DNA of 64,000 nt. Origin: Evernia prunastri (lineage: Eukaryota; Ascomycota; Lecanoromycetes; Lecanorales; Parmeliaceae). The notes below the pieces were generated by a model. It saw only the letters and a list, made by a program, of their open reading frames with translations. It was not told where the DNA came from and searched no databases. The DNA lies in NCBI GenBank assembly GCA_003184365.1, contig NKYR01000021.1, positions 309,232-373,231 of the forward strand, in the 5' to 3' direction. A program made the position numbers and the translations under genes. Within the stretch, counting starts at the first letter, position 1; every line of letters begins with the position of its first letter. Positions 58,786-64,000 of the stretch are shown here, piece by piece.

Positions 58786-60405
58786 ATGTCTCAGAATTCT
58801 TCGTTGCCTAGTGTCGCGAGTTTAATCGATGAATTGAAGAGCGATCAGGGTACTATCATACTTTTGTGGGCTATAGCGCTTATCGCCGTGGGTTCTCGAT
58901 TTCTTGCTCGACGCCTTACAAAAGCGGGGCTTTGGTATGATGATTGGTTGATGATACCTGCTATTGTGAGTATCACTAAGACAACAATGTCATAGAATTC
59001 ATTACAGGGTTCAAAAATACAACTCAAGTTAATAAATCTATTAGCTCGTTGCCACGGTCTTATGCTTGGTTTCGGCAATTTGGAGTAAGTTCTCGGAATA
59101 CCACGCAAAGTCGTACGGTTAGTAGAACTAAGTTCACTGATTTTCATTACCTATTCAACAGCGGCAGATAATTTGATAAGGCAATACAGTTGGCCATCCA
59201 CCAACCAATTGAAGAATAACGCCACAGAATTGAACGACATCAACAATCACTATATAGAGATCTATCTCGAAGGGTGGTTTATCTCTCAGATCTGCTGGGT
59301 ACTTGTTCTGTGGATTGTCAAATGTTCCATATTAGCCCTCTATTGGCGTCTGTTTAGTAACAATAGTCGATCAATCCAAATCGGCGTTTGGACAATTGCG
59401 GTAGTTGTGATGTGTTGTGGAATTGCAGTGGTATGTTTATCTACTTTGGTGTGATGATTATTCTTTTTCATCGAAACCATGGCCACGAATCTTTTAACGA
59501 AGATCTAGTTACTTATAACGATCTTTCAATGTTTTCCTGTCGATCAATTTTGGAAGTCTAGTGACGAACCCATGTCAACGCAATGTAAAGGGTCGAACGC
59601 ACAATTTTCCATACCTGTATATCTGGGTGGTACGATACCACATATCATGATTGACGCCGCGCTTTTGATATTCCCGATGCCATTAGTTTGGAATCTTACA
59701 ATACTCAAATGGCAGAAGATTATGTTTGTCGCGATGTTTGCCCTGGGTGCTGCGTAAGTTCCTTACTGAGAGTTCCTTACCCCGTCTTTCCTTACTAATA
59801 AAGAATCCTGATTCAGCGTAACGATCGTGTCTGGAATCCGGTTAGGGTTTTTTTTCATCAATTCTATAAACAACAATACGGACGACGCTCCTTTCCTTTT
59901 GACGAATGTTGAGGTCAGCACTTCCATCATCGCTGGTCAGTACAAGATAGACCATTCAACTTCATTGCACAATATGAACGAAACAAGCTAACACCAAAAA
60001 ATGGTTGTATCAGCATGCCTCCCCTCCCTCGGTCCCATAGTAACATTTATCTCTGCAAAGCTTGCACAACTATGCAAGCGTAAGAGTACCCATAAACGAG
60101 GGTCCAAGTTGTTGATGAGTATGTTACCGGCATTCGCAACGGGGGAACCATCAGGACCACCAATCTTGCCGTTGACGAGAAACCCGAGTTGGGGCGACGG
60201 GCCAAATCCCATGCTGGACTCGGTACCGATTGTAGAGGCCGAGGTGGAGGCCCCAAATCTCGCGGAATTAGAGGCCGAGGTGAATAATTCAAGTGTGCCG
60301 GAACTGGACGTCGAAGCGGCAGGACCATATCTTGTGGAGATCGGAACGGCGGTGCTCGCCGAGGAGATGGAGACGGTGGAATGGGCGTTGGAGTTGGAGT
60401 CTTAG
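58786..60405 (+). CDS. PTH11-like seven-transmembrane receptor with acidic tail
   Basis: Six exons: 58786..58965, 59045..59084, 59162..59430, 59509..59753, 59817..59935 and 60014..60405. The introns are 79, 77, 78, 63 and 78 nt, longer and more AT-rich than elsewhere in the window. Total 414 residues. Fungal rhodopsin-domain features: LWYDDWLMIPAI, LVLWIVKCSILALYWRLF, IFQCFPVDQFW (second extracellular loop), IPHIMIDAALLIFPMPLVW, and ACLPSLGPIVTF in the last helix, which forms across the final intron (GTCAGT to TATCAG). A cytoplasmic tail of about 110 residues is rich in Glu, Ala, Val and Pro. The ligand is unknown. The 5' end is within 200 bp of the ZZ-finger fragment on the other strand. Confidence 0.82.
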
Positions 60406-61788
60406 AGACCGATTGTCGAGTTGGAGGGAAATACTAGGCGATGGTAGTATAACATTTGTGAAGGTGAGGGTATGTTGTACGGCTATCTTAAAAAATGTTA
60501 CCCATTGCTGAAGAAAAGAAATTGGTCTGGGTTTGTAGGATTATACGATGTCTCAAGGACTGGTGGACATCTTCTCCTTGTTCTCAAATCCCTCCCAATG
60601 ACAATTGTTGTCTTCATGCACTTTGAGACTACGATGGTCGAGAAGAAGAAGAAGAAGGGTGGTGGAACAGAAATATAGTCGCTGTAGCGTTCAAAGTTCA
60701 TCTCTGTTCCCAACAGGCCCGCGCCGTGATTACGAAACATCTTTCGGGAGACAGAAATACTACTTGCACTTTGTGGAGCATCTGAACTCTAGCGTCCTCG
60801 CGAGATAGCGTCCGTCGCTTTACTTCAGCCATGTTCGAAACACCTTAACCCCGTCCTCTTACCTTTCTACTCTAGAGCATTACTCATAAAAAGGTCATCG
60901 CTTCTTCCACACGGCTCATTTCGATATTGGCGCTCGTACCACAGATCGTTAGGCATGTTTATCCGGCGATGATACTTGTGCGCGTGGTCTGGTTCAGAAG
61001 CCTGCGCCCCCTAGCTGGGAAAGCTGCTTGTCAAACGTGGCGTCTCGAGCGCGACTATCAATGCCTGCGAACCTGCGAGGGCTCCGGAAGGTACCGGTGC
61101 CAATCTGAGTCGCACCTTCGCTCGACAAGGAGGATCGAACACCTTGATTATGTCTTACAAAGTCTCAAGCAGTGCAGCGGATCTCTTCCACACGAAGTTC
61201 GACGAAACTTTATTTATTGAAAAAGTAACATTCTCGGAAGCAGCATGTAACTCGTAAGGCACTCCAGGAGATCATTGAGAGGGCAGAGATAATCGACGGT
61301 GGGACGTACCGAACTGGATCGTCCATGCGATGTATACAAATCAAGAGGGTCTTCTCTTCGAATTACGACTCCTGAGCCAACTGTCATATTTATTGTGCTA
61401 GGCAAACAGGCCGAGATGGGCGCGGAAGGTATGTCCATTAGATTGGCATCCCTCTCTTCGAGCTATTACGACTTCTTTGTATATTCAGATATTTCTTCCC
61501 TTTCACCATACCCTCATCACACCATCCGTGGCAACAGCAACGGCGACGCAACAGATCTACTTGGCTCCGGAATGGGTTTTCCGATGCTACACAGGAGAAG
61601 CAGCGTGCCTTAGAGCAAGGGTGCGTGTAATGTGTAATCGGCGTGAAGACCTAACAAACAGAGGGTAATGTAATCAAGTTGATTTCATTTGATTCCTCGC
61701 TACCGCGGGAGCCGATTTCATTTCAATTTCTTCGGCAAATGAAATCAACCCTACTTTCAATAAACTAATTTATTCAGAAGAGTGCGTC
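60406..61788. other. Intergenic next to the retroelement
   Basis: About 1.4 kb with short frames only and a small (aag)n run at 60644..60658. If the retroelement is complete on its 3' side, its LTR should lie here. I could not identify one because the partner copy is outside the window. A 14-bp inverted repeat is listed separately. Confidence 0.45.
61678..61749. repeat. 14-bp perfect inverted repeat spanning 72 bp
   Basis: The arms GTTGATTTCATTTG (61678..61691) and its exact complement (61736..61749) flank a 44-bp core. The position, about 40 bp beyond the stop of the integrase frame, suggests a retroelement-end or small inverted-repeat element. Confidence 0.8.
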
Positions 61789-64000
61789 TTAAAGAGCATG
61801 ACAAGCCCTACAAAACGCACTACTTACTTTCAGATTCTGATAGAAAACAATAGTTAAATAATTTTTTGAAATATGTTGTAGGCTTTGGCTTACCTCCCCC
61901 TGTTTTGAAGAGTCCTTTTCCAGCAAGGACACATGAAAGACGTTGTGAATTCGCCAGCCGCTCGGCAACTCCAGTCGATAGGACTGCGATCCGATGACGT
62001 CTGTGATTAGGAATGGACCGAAGTGTTTGAACTCCAGCTTCCTGTTCCGCTTGGTTCTAATGTACTTAGGATTTAACCAGACGCGGTCGCCCACCTTGTA
62101 GTCTCGAGACTTTCGGTGTCTGTTGGCGTATTCTTCCTGTGACTGCTGTGCAGCCAGGATAGCATCCTTACACACACCTATAAGTGTGAACAGATGATTG
62201 GCGTTGTCAACTGCAGCGCGAGAGCGAGACTTCGGATCGATATCCTCGTCCCAAGACATCCTTGGTTCATAGCCAAGATTAGCCTCGAATGGCGACATGC
62301 CAATGATGGAGTTCTTTGCATTGTTGTAAGCAAATTCCGCCGTGGGTAACCACTTCACCCAGTCGTCCTGCTCCCAGCAGATGAATGCTCGCAAGTATTG
62401 TTCCATGGTACTATTCTGTCGCTCAGTCTGGCCATCGGTCTGAGGGTGAAATGCAGTCGACAAGCGCCGCTTCACCCCCAGAAAGTATGCAAGGCTAGAC
62501 CAGAACTGAGAGGTGAATAGCGACCCACGGTCCGTTACTATCGAGTCCGGTAATCCATGATAGCGAATCAGGTTCTCAATCAAAACCTGTGCGAACTGCT
62601 CAGCGTCGAGCGTCTTGTTCACCGCTATGTAATGTGACATCTTCGTAAGACGGTCCACAATTACGAGGATTGAGTCGTACGTATGCCCACGCCAATCTTT
62701 GGATAAGGGCAGCCCAGTCACGAAGTCCAATGAGATGTCCTTCCACTTGTGAGTAGGGACCGGCAAGGGTGTTAGCTTGCCGTACGGTTTGTGCCTGGAC
62801 GACTTGATCATCGCACACACAAAGCAAGAAGCAATATGCTCGTTGACATCCTTGGCAAGCTTCGGCCAGAAGTACTTGCGCTGGATAAGTGCTTGAGTCT
62901 TTTCAGCACCGAAATGGCCAGCTAACGGACTATCATGATAGCGTTCCATGATCACATCTCGTAGCGCCTCAGGGACATAGATTCGCCCGTTGTAATACAG
63001 TCTGCCTCCAGCAAGAGTGTATGGTTGGCCACTTAGGCCGCTAAGAGAGTTGATTGTGGATGACTTCAATTGCTCCACGACGCTCTTCGCATGATCGTCT
63101 TCCAGAGTTAACTCTTCGAGTTGATCATCGAAAGACTGGTCCTTGACGGAATCTCCCGCAGGGTCTTCGGTAGCAACAGTGGCTCGAATGCGAGCCCACT
63201 GTTCACATACATCAGGCACTTCATTGGTGCCGGTAATAAGCATCTGAAAGCAGCCTGCTATGAAGGCAGACCGCCCCACAGCACAGAACCCACGTAGAGT
63301 GTGGTTCAGCTCATCAAGCAGATGATGATTCTCACGCTTGGTGATATCATCATCCTGCTCGTAGTCAGGGATCCGACTTAGTGGATCCGCGGGATTGTGT
63401 TTCCCCTGACGATATTCGATGGCAAAGTCATAACGACTAAGCTCTTGTGCCCATCGAATTTGACGACTGTTCAGACGCGTAGTGCTCATGAACTTCTTGA
63501 GGTTATGATGATCTATCAACACCTCAATCTTTTGACGGCTACCCTCGCAGTAGTGACGCCAATGCTTGAATGACTCGACGATAGCCAAAAGCTCTTTATC
63601 GTGCGTGTCGTACCGGGTCTCGGCCGGGATCTGTTTGCGCGAGTAATATGCCACTGGGTGCCATACTCCGCTGTGTAACTGACTCAGAATTCCGCCAATG
63701 GCATAGCCCGATGCATCAGTCTCTACACGTATTGGTAGTTCCGGAGTGAAGTGCTTAAGTACCGGTGCGGTAGTGAAAGCTGTCTTCAGTTCCTCAAACG
63801 CATTCTTCGCCTCGGGTGTAAGAACAAACGAACTCTTGGAGTTATTCTCGTTCGTCTTGGTGCCTCTAGATGCAATAGCTGCATCTCTCTGCACTGTGCC
63901 TCGAGATGGTACAACCCCATCTCTCTGCACGTTGGAGACTACTCGGGCATGCGAGTCTGTGTCTTCATTTGTGGCTACTCGGGCGTGCGAGTCTGTGCCT
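61789..64000 (-). mobile_element. Ty3/gypsy retrotransposon, RNase H-integrase part
   Basis: One open frame (63930..61789, 713 residues) continues the pol polyprotein of a Ty3/gypsy LTR element. The RT palm would lie beyond the window edge. In order: RNase H of the RNaseH-T type (VETDASGYAIGGILSQ, DTHDKELLAI, DHHNLKKFM), the HHCC integrase zinc finger (HDSPLAGHFG, then CFVCAMIK), the integrase core (DISLDFVTGLP, IVTDRGSLF, HPQTDGQTER: the DDE triad), and a GPY/F-like end (GDRVWLNPKY, HFGPFLITDV, HNVFHVSLLEK). No chromodomain follows; the frame ends after about 35 unrelated residues. GAG-GTAAGC just after the last conserved motif (61898..61893) could be a splice donor. No internal stop breaks this part, so it is a fairly young copy. 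Short repeats (VQRDG, SRGT) lie just before RNase H. Confidence 0.92.

Noticed and set aside
60498..60740. Minus-strand frame with a phenylalanine run
   Set aside because: It is created by a simple (aag)n repeat, with no other support.
1..64000. CRISPR array, bacterial operons, riboswitches
   Set aside because: The window is fungal nuclear DNA. No regularly spaced repeats and no prokaryotic gene organisation were seen.

Overview
The window is nuclear DNA of a filamentous ascomycete (Pezizomycotina). The evidence is intron-rich genes with 46-95 nt GT-AG introns, typical fungal families (Fungal_N/HeLo-like, PTH11-like rhodopsin domain, DUF3632-like, Dal5-like MFS, fungal patatin) and a Ty3/gypsy element at the right edge. 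I cannot name the species. Exon boundaries were built by hand: I joined open segments at splice consensus sites so that phase and family motifs were preserved. Most multi-exon models close exactly on a multiple of three.

Left part (1-17.7 kb): the 5' part of a patatin-like phospholipase runs off the edge. It is followed on the minus strand by a Fungal_N protein, a carotenoid oxygenase with all four iron-binding histidines, a PTH11-like seven-helix receptor, a CPA2 cation/proton antiporter with a GC-AG intron, and a TIM-barrel isomerase/dehydroshikimate dehydratase-like enzyme. A frame-broken F-box gene lies on the plus strand.

Middle (18-32 kb): a hemerythrin-domain protein; a RING-finger gene carrying a perfect 86-bp tandem duplication; an unrecognised, broken minus-strand gene; a second frame-broken F-box gene with the C-terminal half of a TauD-like dioxygenase directly behind it; and a large gene that joins a DUF726 alpha/beta-hydrolase to a LEA-like repetitive tail.

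Right part (33-64 kb): a SET-domain protein and an HSL-type esterase. Next is a group that fits sugar-acid or aromatic-acid breakdown: L-fuconate dehydratase-like enolase, carboxymuconolactone decarboxylase-like protein, 3-hydroxyisobutyrate dehydrogenase-like reductase and MBL-fold lactonase. Then a DUF3632-like protein, then a compact TauD dioxygenase / Dal5-like MFS / flavin monooxygenase group that looks like a taurine or sulfonate use cluster. A ZZ-finger fragment, a second PTH11-like receptor and the RNase H-integrase part of a Ty3/gypsy retrotransposon end the window.

The most interesting observations are the 86-bp duplication that could act as a newborn intron, the DUF726-LEA fusion with an in-intron stop that would give two isoforms, the TauD-MFS-FMO cluster, and repeated single-base frame breaks in F-box genes.
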